Of a stretch of DNA of 64,000 nt, positions 27,306 through 36,079 are shown one piece after another; position 1 is the first letter of the stretch, and every line of letters begins with the position of its first letter. The notes beneath the pieces were generated by a model. That model searched no databases. It worked only from the letters and a program-made list of their open reading frames with translations, and had not been told where the DNA came from. The position numbers and the translations under genes were made by a program. This stretch comes from Comamonadaceae bacterium (GTDB taxonomy: Bacteria; Pseudomonadota; Gammaproteobacteria; Burkholderiales; Burkholderiaceae_C): assembly GCA_947375135.1 (NCBI GenBank), contig CANCER010000001.1:62001-126000 (forward strand), given 5' to 3'.

Positions 27306-28160
27306 ATGAAATTTAACGGTTCCCAAAATTACGTCGCCACCCAAGACCTGAAACTGTCGGTCAATGCGGCCATCACCTTGCAGCGCCCGCTCCTGGTTAA
27401 AGGCGAGCCGGGAACCGGTAAAACCATGCTGGCTGAGGAAGTGGCACAGGCGCTGGACATCCCGCTGCTGCAGTGGCACATCAAGTCCACCACCAAGGCG
27501 CAGCAGGGCCTGTATGAGTACGACGCCGTCAGCCGCCTGCGCGACTCGCAACTCTCGGACATTGACGGCGGCGAGCGGGTCAAGAACATCCACAACTACA
27601 TCATCAAAGGCGTGCTGTGGCAGGCCTTTACCGCCGACAGGCCCGTGGCGCTGCTGATTGACGAGATCGACAAGGCCGACATCGAGTTCCCCAACGACCT
27701 GCTTCGCGAAATCGACCGCATGGAGTTTTATTGCTACGAGACGCGTGAACTGATCAAGGCCAAGCACCGGCCCCTGGTCTTCATCACCTCGAACAATGAG
27801 AAGGAGTTGCCGGACGCCTTCCTGCGCCGCTGCTTCTTCCACTTCATCAAGTTCCCCGACGCCACCACCATGCAAAGCATCGTGGACGTGCACTTCCCCG
27901 GCCTGAAAAAAGAGCTGGTCACTGCGGCCATGAAAACCTTTTTCGAAATCCGTGGCATGCCCGGCCTGAAGAAGAAGCCCTCCACCAGCGAACTGCTGGA
28001 TTGGCTCAAGCTGCTGTTGGCCGAAGACATTCCGCTGGAAGCCCTGCATGCCAAGGACGACAAAACCAGCATGCCACCCCTGGTGGGTGCACTGCTGAAA
28101 AACGAGCAGGACGTGACGCTATTTGAAAAGCTCATGTTCATGCAGCGCAACAACCGCTGA
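27306..28160 (+). CDS. MoxR-family AAA+ ATPase
   Basis: This 284-aa AAA+ protein has Walker A KGEPGTGKTM near residue 36, Walker B VALLIDEIDKAD near residue 117 and sensor 1 FITSNNEKELPDAFLRR. MoxR ATPases act as chaperones that work with VWA-domain partners to mature or activate enzyme complexes. The VWA partner is probably encoded at 29537, with three or four unrelated genes between. The start at 27306 was chosen for the family N-terminus MKFNGSQNYVATQDL; a frame 12 codons longer was rejected. Confidence 0.93.
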   Translation: MKFNGSQNYVATQDLKLSVNAAITLQRPLLVKGEPGTGKTMLAEEVAQALDIPLLQWHIKSTTKAQQGLYEYDAVSRLRDSQLSDIDGGERVKNIHNYIIKGVLWQAFTADRPVALLIDEIDKADIEFPNDLLREIDRMEFYCYETRELIKAKHRPLVFITSNNEKELPDAFLRRCFFHFIKFPDATTMQSIVDVHFPGLKKELVTAAMKTFFEIRGMPGLKKKPSTSELLDWLKLLLAEDIPLEALHAKDDKTSMPPLVGALLKNEQDVTLFEKLMFMQRNNR

Positions 28161-28172
28161 GTGCAGGCGACC

Positions 28173-28397
28173 ATGAAAAACAGCCTCTTGCTGGAAGGAC
28201 TCTCCGACGCGGTCGGCTTTGTAGCCGGTGCCCTACTCGGCTATGGCTTGGGCCAGGTGCTGGGTCTGGACATTTTTACCCCCGGCTATGGCAGCGCCAG
28301 CATGGGCGGCATTGTGCTGGTGGGCCTGGGCGGCGGTGCAGGACGCACCCTGGCGCGGCGCTGGCGCGCGCGCATCACAAATCAAAAAGAGGAATGA
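28173..28397 (+). CDS. small glycine-rich membrane protein, function unknown
   Basis: This 74-aa protein contains two short hydrophobic stretches rich in Gly (VGFVAGALLGYGLGQVLGL and GGIVLVGLGGGAG) and a basic tail (RTLARRWRARI). It looks like a two-helix membrane protein with glycine-zipper-like packing. It follows moxR by 12 bp and overlaps or abuts the acetyltransferase start. A GTG at 28161 is an alternative start. No family is recognised with confidence. Confidence 0.6.
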   Translation: MKNSLLLEGLSDAVGFVAGALLGYGLGQVLGLDIFTPGYGSASMGGIVLVGLGGGAGRTLARRWRARITNQKEE

Positions 28398-28399
28398 AC

Positions 28400-28993
28400 A
28401 TGGCTTTTGTAGAACCCGTTACGCTGGCTTCACGCGGTGTGGAATTGCGCCCCATGACGCTGGAAGACGACGCTGGCCTGCGTGCGGCGGCTGCCGATGG
28501 CGCACTCTGGAACATCCGCGTCACCTCCGTGCCCGAGCCCGAGCAGACCCGCAAATACATAGAAGACGCGCTGGCCATGCGCGAGGCCGGCAACCGCTTT
28601 CCGTTTGTCGCAGTCGATGCCGCAACGGGCAAGGTAATCGGCAGCAGCAGCTACCACGACATCGTGCCGGCGCTCAAACGCGTGGAAATCGGCTGGACCT
28701 GGTATGCCAAAAGCGTGCAGCGCAGCCACGTCAACACCACCTGCAAACTGCTGTTGATGACGCACGCGTTTGAAACCCTGGGCTGCCATGTGGTGGGCTG
28801 GCGTACCGACAACTTCAACTTCGCCTCCCAGGCCGCCATCGAGCGTCTGGGCGCCAGGAAGGACGGCGTCATCCGCGGCCATGCCCTGCGCCGCGACGGC
28901 ACCATCCGCGACACCGTGATGTACAGCCTGCGCAGCGGCGAGTGGCCGGAAGTGAAGGCCCAACTGCTGCACTCGCTGAACAAGCCGCGCTGA
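28400..28993 (+). CDS. GNAT family N-acetyltransferase
   Basis: This 197-aa protein has a RimJ/RimL-like GNAT layout, with ELRPMTLEDDAGLRAAA at the start, a VEIGWTWYAKSVQRSHVNTTCKLLL acetyl-CoA region (given here as two abutting parts) and FASQAAIERLGARKDGVIRGH near the end. The ATG at 28400 was chosen because GAGG at 28389-28392 lies seven bases upstream; an ATG at 28394 is too close to that site. Substrate is unknown. It lies inside the moxR-VWA gene string. Confidence 0.87.
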   Translation: MAFVEPVTLASRGVELRPMTLEDDAGLRAAAADGALWNIRVTSVPEPEQTRKYIEDALAMREAGNRFPFVAVDAATGKVIGSSSYHDIVPALKRVEIGWTWYAKSVQRSHVNTTCKLLLMTHAFETLGCHVVGWRTDNFNFASQAAIERLGARKDGVIRGHALRRDGTIRDTVMYSLRSGEWPEVKAQLLHSLNKPR

Positions 28994-29027
28994 GAATCCC
29001 TAGAATTTACGTTTTGAGGATCGCACT

Positions 29028-29243
29028 ATGAACGCCCTGCTTCAATCACTATCCCATCTCGGTCCCCATGAGCGCCTGCAACTGGTAGAAGACTTGTGGG
29101 ACTCGATTGACGAGGATTCGGTTCCGGTAATGACCGACGCGATTTACCAAGAACTGCAGCAACGTTCAAGTTGGGTCGATGCCAATCCGAATACCGGCAA
29201 GACCTTGGAGCAAATCGCCGCAGCTCTGGGCGTGCGCTTGTGA
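29028..29243 (+). CDS. addiction module antitoxin (PF09720-like)
   Basis: This 71-aa acidic protein resembles the short addiction-module antitoxins of the TIGR02574/PF09720 type: an N-terminal helical part with LGPHERLQLVEDLWDSI and a C-terminal toxin-binding stretch. Its TGA overlaps the GTG start of the RelE/ParE-like gene, the usual antitoxin-toxin arrangement. It is expected to neutralise the toxin and repress the pair. Confidence 0.85.
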   Translation: MNALLQSLSHLGPHERLQLVEDLWDSIDEDSVPVMTDAIYQELQQRSSWVDANPNTGKTLEQIAAALGVRL

Positions 29244-29533
29244 CATTTGAAGTTTTTTTCGAAAGCCCTGCCATCCATGAGGTAACGCAAGCTTTTGAAT
29301 GGTACGAGTCGCGCAAGAGTGGATTGGGATCAGAGTTTTTGCGCTCGATCGCCCTTGCCCGCGATCTGCCAGGGAGCGATCCCATGCGATTTCCGATAAC
29401 GCGCGCCCCTTTCCAATGGGTCAAACTGCGCAAGTTTCCGTATGCCTTGCACTTTCGCGTAATCGATAGTCGGGTTTCCGTGTTGGCCTGCTTGCACTTT
29501 CGCCAGAGTCCCGACCGCTGGCCTGGAGTCTGA
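29240..29533 (+). CDS. RelE/ParE-like toxin
   Basis: This 97-aa protein starts at a GTG that overlaps the antitoxin stop by 4 bases (GTGA). It has the RelE/ParE fold pattern FEVFFESPAIHEVTQAFEWY at the start, FLRSIALARDL, and the C-terminal strand FPYALHFRVIDSRVSVLACLH. Family members cleave mRNA on the ribosome or inhibit gyrase; which applies here is not clear. The gene ends 3 bp before the VWA gene, so the module sits inside another transcription unit. Confidence 0.86.
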   Translation: MTFEVFFESPAIHEVTQAFEWYESRKSGLGSEFLRSIALARDLPGSDPMRFPITRAPFQWVKLRKFPYALHFRVIDSRVSVLACLHFRQSPDRWPGV

Positions 29534-29536
29534 ACC

Positions 29537-30751
29537 ATGCTGCTCAACTTCTTCTACACCCTGCGCGCAGCCAAGTTGCCGGTATCCGTCAAGGAATACC
29601 TGATGCTGCTCGAAGCGCTGCAAAAGGGCGTGGTCGGCCCCCGGCACGCGCCGCCCGGCAGCGATGAGGACGGCGTGGGGTACCAGGTGGACGACTTCTA
29701 CTTTCTGAGCCGCACCACGCTGGTCAAGGACGAGAAGCACTACGACAAGTTCGACCGCGCCTTTGCCGCCTACTTCAAGGGTGTGGAACTGGTGACTGAC
29801 TTCACCCAGGAGCTGCCGCTGGAGTGGCTGCGTAAAAACCTGGAGCTCAACCTCAGCCCGGAAGAACTGGCCAAGATCGAGAAGATGGGCTGGGATGAGC
29901 TGATGGAGACGCTCAAAAAACGCCTGGAAGAACAGAAGGAACGCCACGAGGGCGGCAGCAAGTGGATCGGCACGGGCGGCACCTCCCCCTTTGGCGCCTA
30001 CGGCCAGAACCCGCAGGGCATCCGCATCGGCCAGGACAAAAACCGCAACAAGAGCGCCGTCAAGGTCTGGGACCAGCGCGCCTACAAGGACTACGACGAT
30101 ACGCAGGAACTGGGCACGCGCAACATCAAGGTGGCATTGCGCCGCCTGCGCAAGTTTGCCCGCGAGGGCCACGTGGAAGAGCTGGACCTGGACGAGACCA
30201 TCAGCAAGACCGCAGAGAACGCCGGCTACCTGGACATCAAGATGCGGCCCGAGCGCCACAACAATGTGAAGGTGCTGCTGCTGATGGACGTGGGCGGCAC
30301 CATGGACGAGCACATTGCGCGGGTGGAAGAGCTGTTCAGCGCCACCAAGACCGAGTTCAAGCACCTGGAGTTTTATTACTTCCACAACTGCCCCTACGAC
30401 TTCATGTGGAAGAACAACCGGCGCCGCTTTGCTGAGAAGTTCGACACCTGGGACATCCTGCGCAAGTACAACAAGGACTACAAGCTGATCTTCGTGGGCG
30501 ACGCCACCATGAGCCCCTACGAGATTTTGCAGCCCGGCGGCAGCGTGGAATACAACAACGCCGAGGCCGGTGCCGAATGGATATCCCGCCTGACCAGCAC
30601 TTTCCCCAAGTTCGCCTGGATCAACCCCGAGCCGCAGGGCGTCTGGCAGTACCGCCAGAGCATTGCCCTGATGCAACAACTTGTGCACCAGCACATGTTC
30701 CCGCTCACCCTCAAGGGCCTGGAAGAGGCCATGCGGCATCTGACCAAGTAG
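29537..30751 (+). CDS. VWA domain-containing CoxE-like protein
   Basis: This 404-aa protein belongs to the CoxE-like VWA group that partners MoxR ATPases. The metal-binding (MIDAS-like) motif is modified to LLLMDVGGTMDEHI, where the usual DxSxS serines are replaced by Gly and Thr. HLEFYYFHNCPYDFMWKNN follows. A charged middle region (about residues 115-160) is probably flexible. The gene presumably forms a pair with moxR at 27306. No oxidoreductase target is encoded nearby. Confidence 0.9.
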   Translation: MLLNFFYTLRAAKLPVSVKEYLMLLEALQKGVVGPRHAPPGSDEDGVGYQVDDFYFLSRTTLVKDEKHYDKFDRAFAAYFKGVELVTDFTQELPLEWLRKNLELNLSPEELAKIEKMGWDELMETLKKRLEEQKERHEGGSKWIGTGGTSPFGAYGQNPQGIRIGQDKNRNKSAVKVWDQRAYKDYDDTQELGTRNIKVALRRLRKFAREGHVEELDLDETISKTAENAGYLDIKMRPERHNNVKVLLLMDVGGTMDEHIARVEELFSATKTEFKHLEFYYFHNCPYDFMWKNNRRRFAEKFDTWDILRKYNKDYKLIFVGDATMSPYEILQPGGSVEYNNAEAGAEWISRLTSTFPKFAWINPEPQGVWQYRQSIALMQQLVHQHMFPLTLKGLEEAMRHLTK

Positions 30752-30763
30752 CCTCAGCCGCAC

Positions 30764-30886
30764 ATGTCGCGGTCTCTGGGCATGTATTCCTTTTTTACCT
30801 TGGGCGTAGGGGGTTGGCTGAGCTACGGCGCAATGACCCGCGCTTGGCCAGTCACCATTGCCAATGCGTTGACGCTGTTGCTTGCG
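30764..30886 (+). pseudogene. SemiSWEET sugar transporter, C-terminal remnant
   Basis: About 41 codons encode SLGMYSFFTLGVGGWLSYG and then TRAWPVTIANALTLLLA, which matches the second and third helices of SemiSWEET (MtN3/PQ-loop) transporters. The first helix and the PQ motif are missing, and the frame runs on into unrelated sequence. It lies 12 bp after the VWA gene, at the edge of the accessory island. It is probably a leftover of a deletion that accompanied island insertion. Confidence 0.7.
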
Positions 30887-30917
30887 CCCCAGGACGAAAG
30901 TGCGGATCTGAGGCTGC

Positions 30918-31646
30918 TCAGTAGACCCACCGCTCGTGCCCCAATACCCCGGCATTGAGCGTCTCGCGGCACAGGCGCCAGTGCGGCAAATGCTGGTCCA
31001 TCAGCCGGGTGAAATGGTCGTTATGGCGCCGCTCCAGCAAGTGCAGCAGCTCGTGGACGACGATGTACTCCAGACAGACCTCGGGCTTTTTGGCCAGTTC
31101 CAGGTTGAGCCAGATACGTTGCGCCGTGGGGTTGCAGCTACCCCATTTGGTTTTCATTTTCTTCACACCCCAGGCGCTGACCTGCACGCCAAGCTTGCTT
31201 TGCCACTTGGCCAGCAGCGGCGCAATGCGCTCTTTGAGCTGCAGCCGGTACCACTGCGCCAGCACCTCTTCGCGTTGTGCGGTGGACGCACCGGGCCGCA
31301 TAAACAAATCCAGGCTGGCAATGCCGCGCACGGCCACGCGGGCGGGCGCGTCCACTTCGTGCACACGCAGCCGGTAGCGCTGGCCCAGCACGTAATGGCT
31401 CTCGCCATTGACCATCTCGCGCTCACTCTGGCGCGGCTGTTGGGCAAATTGGGCGCGTTGCCGCTTGATCCAACCCAGCTTGTCGATCACCGCCAGCCGC
31501 ACGGCCTCGTCGCTGATCACCAAGGGCACGGCCACCCGCACGCGGCCCAAGGGCGGATACACGCCCAGGTGCAGGTTCTGGATGTCCTTGCGCACCACCT
31601 CCACCGGAATGCCGCGTATCTGGATGCGGCGCGTCTCAGTAGTCAT
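30918..31646 (-). CDS. YgjP/DUF45 family metal-dependent hydrolase
   Basis: This 242-aa protein has the DUF45 zinc-protease-like motif VVHELLHLLERRHNDHF, with a third ligand region in HLPHWRLCRE. A WGSCNPTAQRIWLNLEL segment is typical of the family. It is often encoded beside type I restriction genes, and here its start overlaps the hsdR stop by 11 bp. The substrate is unknown; proteolysis of HsdR or another partner is a hypothesis only. Confidence 0.9.
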   Translation of the reverse strand: MTTETRRIQIRGIPVEVVRKDIQNLHLGVYPPLGRVRVAVPLVISDEAVRLAVIDKLGWIKRQRAQFAQQPRQSEREMVNGESHYVLGQRYRLRVHEVDAPARVAVRGIASLDLFMRPGASTAQREEVLAQWYRLQLKERIAPLLAKWQSKLGVQVSAWGVKKMKTKWGSCNPTAQRIWLNLELAKKPEVCLEYIVVHELLHLLERRHNDHFTRLMDQHLPHWRLCRETLNAGVLGHERWVY

Positions 31647-34600
31647 TCTGGTGCAGCGCCAAGTCCAGCATGCGCGTGGCGTGCGCTTCCAGTGTGTAGG
31701 TGGATTCGGCTTCGCTCACGCCCGGCTGCGCACCGGCCTGCGCATCTGCAGCTGCCTGCGCCAGTACCGCGCGGATGGCCAGGCGCACGCGCTTGGTCTT
31801 CATGGCGTTGGTCTTCCAGTCGTTTTGCAGACTGCCGCGTATGGCCGCGTCCACCTGCAGGGCCAAGGCTGCGTTCTTGTCCAGGTTGTTGAACAGTGCG
31901 CGCTGCGCTGCGGTGTGCAGCTCGGCGGGGTAAGCCGCGGGTCCGCCCGGCTGGGTCACATCCCTGGCCAGCTGGGCAATCTTCTGCAGGTATTCGGCGT
32001 AGCTGATCACGGCCTTGCGCCGCTGTGCAATCAGCGCATCCAGCAACTGGCTCATCTTGTCGTAATAGGCCGGGTCCACCGGCGACTCGTTGATGATGAG
32101 CTTGCGCACATTGTTTTCAATCGTCTCGGCCACTGCCTCGTCGGTCTTCATCACGCCCTTGAGCTTTTCCTGGGCCGCATCCGGGCCGCGTTCTACGATC
32201 AGTTGGACCAGGTTCATCTCGTCAAAGGCAGAAATCTTCTCGCTCTCTTCAGCGCGGATGTAAGTGTCAATCAGGTGGCGCATGGCGGGCTCGTAGGCCT
32301 TGAGGTCGATGTAGTCGCCGCTGGCCAGGCGCACCTCATCGCGCAGCTTGCTGGCCTGGTCCACCTCGGCCTGGATGTGGGTGATCTGCGCCGGCGTGTA
32401 ACCGGCCTCGGCCAGCTCCCCGGCAATGGCCGCATAGGCGCGCACCAGGGCGGCCACAAACTTGTAGAGCTTCAGGCGCTTGGGCTCGTTCACTTTCAGC
32501 TGCGCCGCGTTGCCGGACTCGGCCGCGCAGAAGTAATGCAGAAAGGCCGCCGAGCTCTGCGGGCGTGGCACCGGCTCGCACAGCGCCTTGACTGCCTCGC
32601 GTGCGTCTTCCAGATCCTCGCGGGCCTTGTCCAGACGGTCTTCCAGCAGACCCTTCACATCGTCGGCGTCATAACCATCCAGCGCGCCGCTGGTGTAGTC
32701 GCCCACCGCGCCTTCCAGGCTTTTGAACAGGTCTTTGTAATCGATGATGTAGCCGTATTCCTTGTCGTCGCCGTCCAGCCGGTTGACGCGGCAAATGGCC
32801 TGGAACAGGCCGTGGTCGCGCATCTGCTTGTCGATGTAGAGATAGGTGGCGGAGGGTGCATCGAAACCGGTGAGCAGCTTGTCCACCACGATCAGCAGCT
32901 TCATCTGGCCGGGCTCGTCGATGAACTTCTTCTTCACCTCCTGCTCAAAGCGCTCGGCTTTGTTAATGGCTTTGTCGGGGGTCTCGTTAAACCAGTCGGC
33001 CAGCATCTGGCCATACACGGCGTACTTCAAGAGCTTGTCGGTCACGCCCTCGCCGGTGGTCTCGCCCTTGGCATCATTCACGCTGGGCGCGTAGCTGGTG
33101 ACGATGGCGCACTTGCCCTTGAGCTCGGTCTTGGCAAACAGCTCGTAAAACTTGCAGGCCTCGTAAATGCTGCCGGCCACCAGCATCGCGTTGCCGTGGC
33201 CATCCATCAGGCGCGGCTTCGTGCTCATGTCCATCAGCACATCGGCCACGATCTTTTGCAACCGATCCTGGCTGGACAGCACGCGCTGCATGGTGCCCCA
33301 CTTCTGCTTGAGCTGGGCTTTGGCCAGATCGTTCAGGCCCTTGGTCTTGGCATCAAACCACTGGTCTATCTTGTCGCGGTTGGTCAGCGTCTGGTCGATG
33401 TCGCGCGCCTCGTAGCGCAAATCCAGCACCACGCCCTCGCGCACCGCCTGGTCAAACTTGTAGGTGTGGATGTAGCGGCCAAACACCTCGATGCTTTTTT
33501 GCTTGTCCGCTTTCAGCAACGGCGTGCCGGTAAAGCCGATGAACACCGCGTTGGGCAACAGCGCTGCCATGGCCTTGTGCAGGTCGCCGCTCTGGGTGCG
33601 GTGGCACTCGTCCACAAACACATAGATATCGCCCCGGGCCTTGAAGCCCGGCGGCAGGTGCTGCAGCGAGGCCATGAACTCTTTGGCACCCGCGCCCTCC
33701 TCACCGTCGCCCTTGCCGCCAAACTTGTGCACCAGCGAGCAGATCAGCGACTCGACCGTGCCATTGAGCTGGTCCACCAAATCCTGCCCGCTGGCCGTGC
33801 GGCAGATGTGCTCGTTCACGCCCTTGAAGACTTTTTCAATCTGCTCGTCCAGCTCGGTCCGGTCGGTCACCACCAGCACCCGCGCGCCCTCGATGTTCTC
33901 GCGAATCCACTTGGCCAGCCACACCATGGTCAGGCTCTTGCCGCTGCCCTGGGTGTGCCAGATGATGCCGCCCTCGCGCCGGTGGATGAAGTCTTGCGCC
34001 GCCTTCACACCAAAGTATTGGTTCTGGCGGCAAAGCTTCTTGGTGCCCGCGTCAAACACCACAAAGTCGTGCATCAGCTCCAGCAGCCGGGCCTTGTCGC
34101 AGACCTGCAAGAGGTGGCGGTCCAGCAGGTTGTCCTCAGCCGCATAGGGGCCGGTTTCCTCCACCCAGCGCAGGTAATATTTCTCGGGCGTTTCGATGGT
34201 CGCGTAGCGCAGCCCCTCGGTGTCGTTGCCCGCCATCACCCATTGCAGGGTCGAGAAAAAGGGTTGTATGAATTCCTTCTTCTGGTTGTCCAGGTTCTGG
34301 CGAATGCCCTCGGCCACCGACACGGTGGAGCGTTTGAGCTCCAGCACGCCCAGCGCAATACCGTTGATGTAGATGACCACATCCGGGCGCTTGCTGCTGG
34401 CCTTGGCCGTGTTGGCCAGTTCGGCGCCTTTGACGCTGACCTCTTCGGCAATCGCAAAGTGGTTGTTCTGCGGCCGCTTCCAGTCCACCAGCCACACCGT
34501 CACCTTGTTCTCGCCCATGGAGGGCAACACCTTCACGCCATAGCGCAGCAGCTCATAGACCTCGCGGTTGCGATCGTACAGGCTCTTGCTGGTGTCCGAG

Positions 34601-34806
34601 ACCACCCGGTTCAGCTCATGCAGGGCGCGGGTAATCAGCGCCTCGCTCACGCCCTGCTGGGTGAGCCAGGCGGTGAGCAGCGTGGGCTCGATGTTGCGGT
34701 TGTCGCGGTCCTGCCGGTCGCCCAGATAGTCATAGCCCAGGCGCTCCCGGAACAGAGCGACGATGCGGGCCTGGGTACGCTTTTCGATCTGGCCGACGGT
34801 GCTCAT
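31636..34806 (-). CDS. hsdR: type I restriction enzyme, endonuclease/translocase subunit HsdR
   Basis: This 1056-aa protein cuts unmodified DNA after ATP-driven translocation. The nuclease domain shows PDVVIYINGIALGVLELKR (PD-ExK) at about residues 138-158. The helicase core has Walker A HTQGSGKSLTM near 284 and the DEAD-like VDECHRTQ near 398. An arginine-bearing ICRVNRLDGDDKEYGYIIDY segment follows. Length is full. It follows the ATPase gene by 2 bp and overlaps the DUF45 gene, so three genes form a unit about 6.4 kb downstream of hsdS. Confidence 0.96.
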   Translation of the reverse strand: MSTVGQIEKRTQARIVALFRERLGYDYLGDRQDRDNRNIEPTLLTAWLTQQGVSEALITRALHELNRVVSDTSKSLYDRNREVYELLRYGVKVLPSMGENKVTVWLVDWKRPQNNHFAIAEEVSVKGAELANTAKASSKRPDVVIYINGIALGVLELKRSTVSVAEGIRQNLDNQKKEFIQPFFSTLQWVMAGNDTEGLRYATIETPEKYYLRWVEETGPYAAEDNLLDRHLLQVCDKARLLELMHDFVVFDAGTKKLCRQNQYFGVKAAQDFIHRREGGIIWHTQGSGKSLTMVWLAKWIRENIEGARVLVVTDRTELDEQIEKVFKGVNEHICRTASGQDLVDQLNGTVESLICSLVHKFGGKGDGEEGAGAKEFMASLQHLPPGFKARGDIYVFVDECHRTQSGDLHKAMAALLPNAVFIGFTGTPLLKADKQKSIEVFGRYIHTYKFDQAVREGVVLDLRYEARDIDQTLTNRDKIDQWFDAKTKGLNDLAKAQLKQKWGTMQRVLSSQDRLQKIVADVLMDMSTKPRLMDGHGNAMLVAGSIYEACKFYELFAKTELKGKCAIVTSYAPSVNDAKGETTGEGVTDKLLKYAVYGQMLADWFNETPDKAINKAERFEQEVKKKFIDEPGQMKLLIVVDKLLTGFDAPSATYLYIDKQMRDHGLFQAICRVNRLDGDDKEYGYIIDYKDLFKSLEGAVGDYTSGALDGYDADDVKGLLEDRLDKAREDLEDAREAVKALCEPVPRPQSSAAFLHYFCAAESGNAAQLKVNEPKRLKLYKFVAALVRAYAAIAGELAEAGYTPAQITHIQAEVDQASKLRDEVRLASGDYIDLKAYEPAMRHLIDTYIRAEESEKISAFDEMNLVQLIVERGPDAAQEKLKGVMKTDEAVAETIENNVRKLIINESPVDPAYYDKMSQLLDALIAQRRKAVISYAEYLQKIAQLARDVTQPGGPAAYPAELHTAAQRALFNNLDKNAALALQVDAAIRGSLQNDWKTNAMKTKRVRLAIRAVLAQAAADAQAGAQPGVSEAESTYTLEAHATRMLDLALHQNDY

Positions 34807-34808
34807 GC

Positions 34809-35993
34809 TTACTGCTCAAACTGCGGAATAGCCCGGCGCATGAATTCGTCAAACAAGGGCACAGTAAAGGCCATGTCTCCATGTGATGGGCTGTAAACCA
34901 TGCCTTTTTTTATAAGTTTCGCGCGCACTGGCCCGAGGGCGTTGATGGTGGCGTTCAACTTTTGGGAAATGTCGCTGGTGCGATGCGGGCCTGGTCCCAA
35001 CTCCGCCATGGCGCGCAAAAACTTCTTCTCGCGTGGCGTCAATCGGTCGAATCGAACACGGAAGAAATTTTCATCCAATCGGCGCGAAACGACAGCACTG
35101 CTTTCCTGCACCGTTGCCAAGCTGATGGGCGAGCTGACAGCGTGGTTCCACGCTTGATAGCCCCACTCCTGCAAGAAGTAAGGGTAACCCTTGGTCATCC
35201 GAAAAATTTCATGCAATGCGTCCTCGTCAAAAGACTCGTTCGCAGCTTGCACAGGCTCCTGCAGCGCCCGGGTGGCATCCACTTCAGGCAATGGACTAAC
35301 ATCCGGGAAGCTGAAAAGCCGCTCTGCATAAGACTTGGACTCACCGGCCAGCCCAGGCAAGATAGGTAAGCCAGCCCCCATCAGTACCAGGGGAAGTTGT
35401 CGCTGTTGCACCTTGTGCATGGCCATGATGAGGGCGCTGAGCTCTGCCGTGTTGAAATATTGAATCTCATCAATCAATATGGCTACAGCCGCTCCACGCT
35501 CCTGCGCTGCTTCTCCCACTGCCGTGAAAAGGGACGGCAAATCGACCTCCAAGTCGCCACTGTCAGCAACGCCCTTCTCCGGCTCAATGTCCAAGCCCAC
35601 GTCAAAATCGCCCACCTTCACCGTGATGGCCCCGACAAAGCTTTTCAGCACGGCAATGCCCCTACGCACTTTGTTTCCAGCACCCGCTATGCGGTCCAGG
35701 TCAAACAACAAACGGCGTAAGTGCGGCGCCAGCAGAACCGCGAGTGGCTTGCCCTCGTGGGCCTCTACCAATGTTGTGCTGAAGCCAGCACGCTGGGCCA
35801 TCCGCTCCATCTCGTTGAGCAACACCGTCTTGCCCACGCCACGCAGACCCGTTAGCAGAAGACTTTTTTCGGGTCGCCCGGCCTTTACCCGGCCCAACAG
35901 AACCCTGGCCTGTTCCAGAATGCCATCGCGGCCTGCCAACTCCGGCGGCGGTGAGCCTGCGCCGGGGGAAAACGGGTTTTTGATCTTGTCCAT
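34809..35993 (-). CDS. AAA ATPase of STAND/Orc1-like type linked to hsdR
   Basis: This 394-aa ATPase has Walker A LLTGLRGVGKTVLL near residue 50, Walker B VAILIDEIQYF near residue 170 and a C-terminal winged-helix region (TPREKKFLRAMAELGPGPH and KLNATINALG). The layout is that of Orc1/Cdc6-like or STAND-type ATP-binding proteins. It sits 2 bp upstream of hsdR and is presumably cotranscribed, so it may sense or regulate restriction; this is inference. A palindromic operator lies just upstream of its start. Confidence 0.85.
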   Translation of the reverse strand: MDKIKNPFSPGAGSPPPELAGRDGILEQARVLLGRVKAGRPEKSLLLTGLRGVGKTVLLNEMERMAQRAGFSTTLVEAHEGKPLAVLLAPHLRRLLFDLDRIAGAGNKVRRGIAVLKSFVGAITVKVGDFDVGLDIEPEKGVADSGDLEVDLPSLFTAVGEAAQERGAAVAILIDEIQYFNTAELSALIMAMHKVQQRQLPLVLMGAGLPILPGLAGESKSYAERLFSFPDVSPLPEVDATRALQEPVQAANESFDEDALHEIFRMTKGYPYFLQEWGYQAWNHAVSSPISLATVQESSAVVSRRLDENFFRVRFDRLTPREKKFLRAMAELGPGPHRTSDISQKLNATINALGPVRAKLIKKGMVYSPSHGDMAFTVPLFDEFMRRAIPQFEQ

Positions 35994-36024
35994 ACAAAGC
36001 CTGTTTATAACAATCTATACAAAA

Positions 36025-36046
36025 GTATACGCAAAGTGACGTATAC
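36025..36046. promoter_or_regulatory. 22-bp palindromic operator before the ATPase-hsdR-DUF45 operon
   Basis: GTATACG (36025-36031) and CGTATAC (36040-36046) form perfect 7-bp arms around an 8-bp spacer, with a third partial copy (CTATAC) at 36015-36020. The region is AT-rich, in contrast to its surroundings, and lies 32 bp upstream of the ATPase start. It is a likely binding site for a dimeric regulator, perhaps one of the island antitoxins. Confidence 0.6.
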
Positions 36047-36079
36047 ATGTGAATTTATTCCTATAGATGGCAGCTACTG

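Noticed and set aside
31408..34896. Open frame of 1162 codons on the + strand opposite hsdR
   Set aside because: It is an antisense shadow of hsdR in high-GC sequence. The translation is rich in His, Leu and Val runs without family motifs, and hsdR is unmistakable on the other strand.
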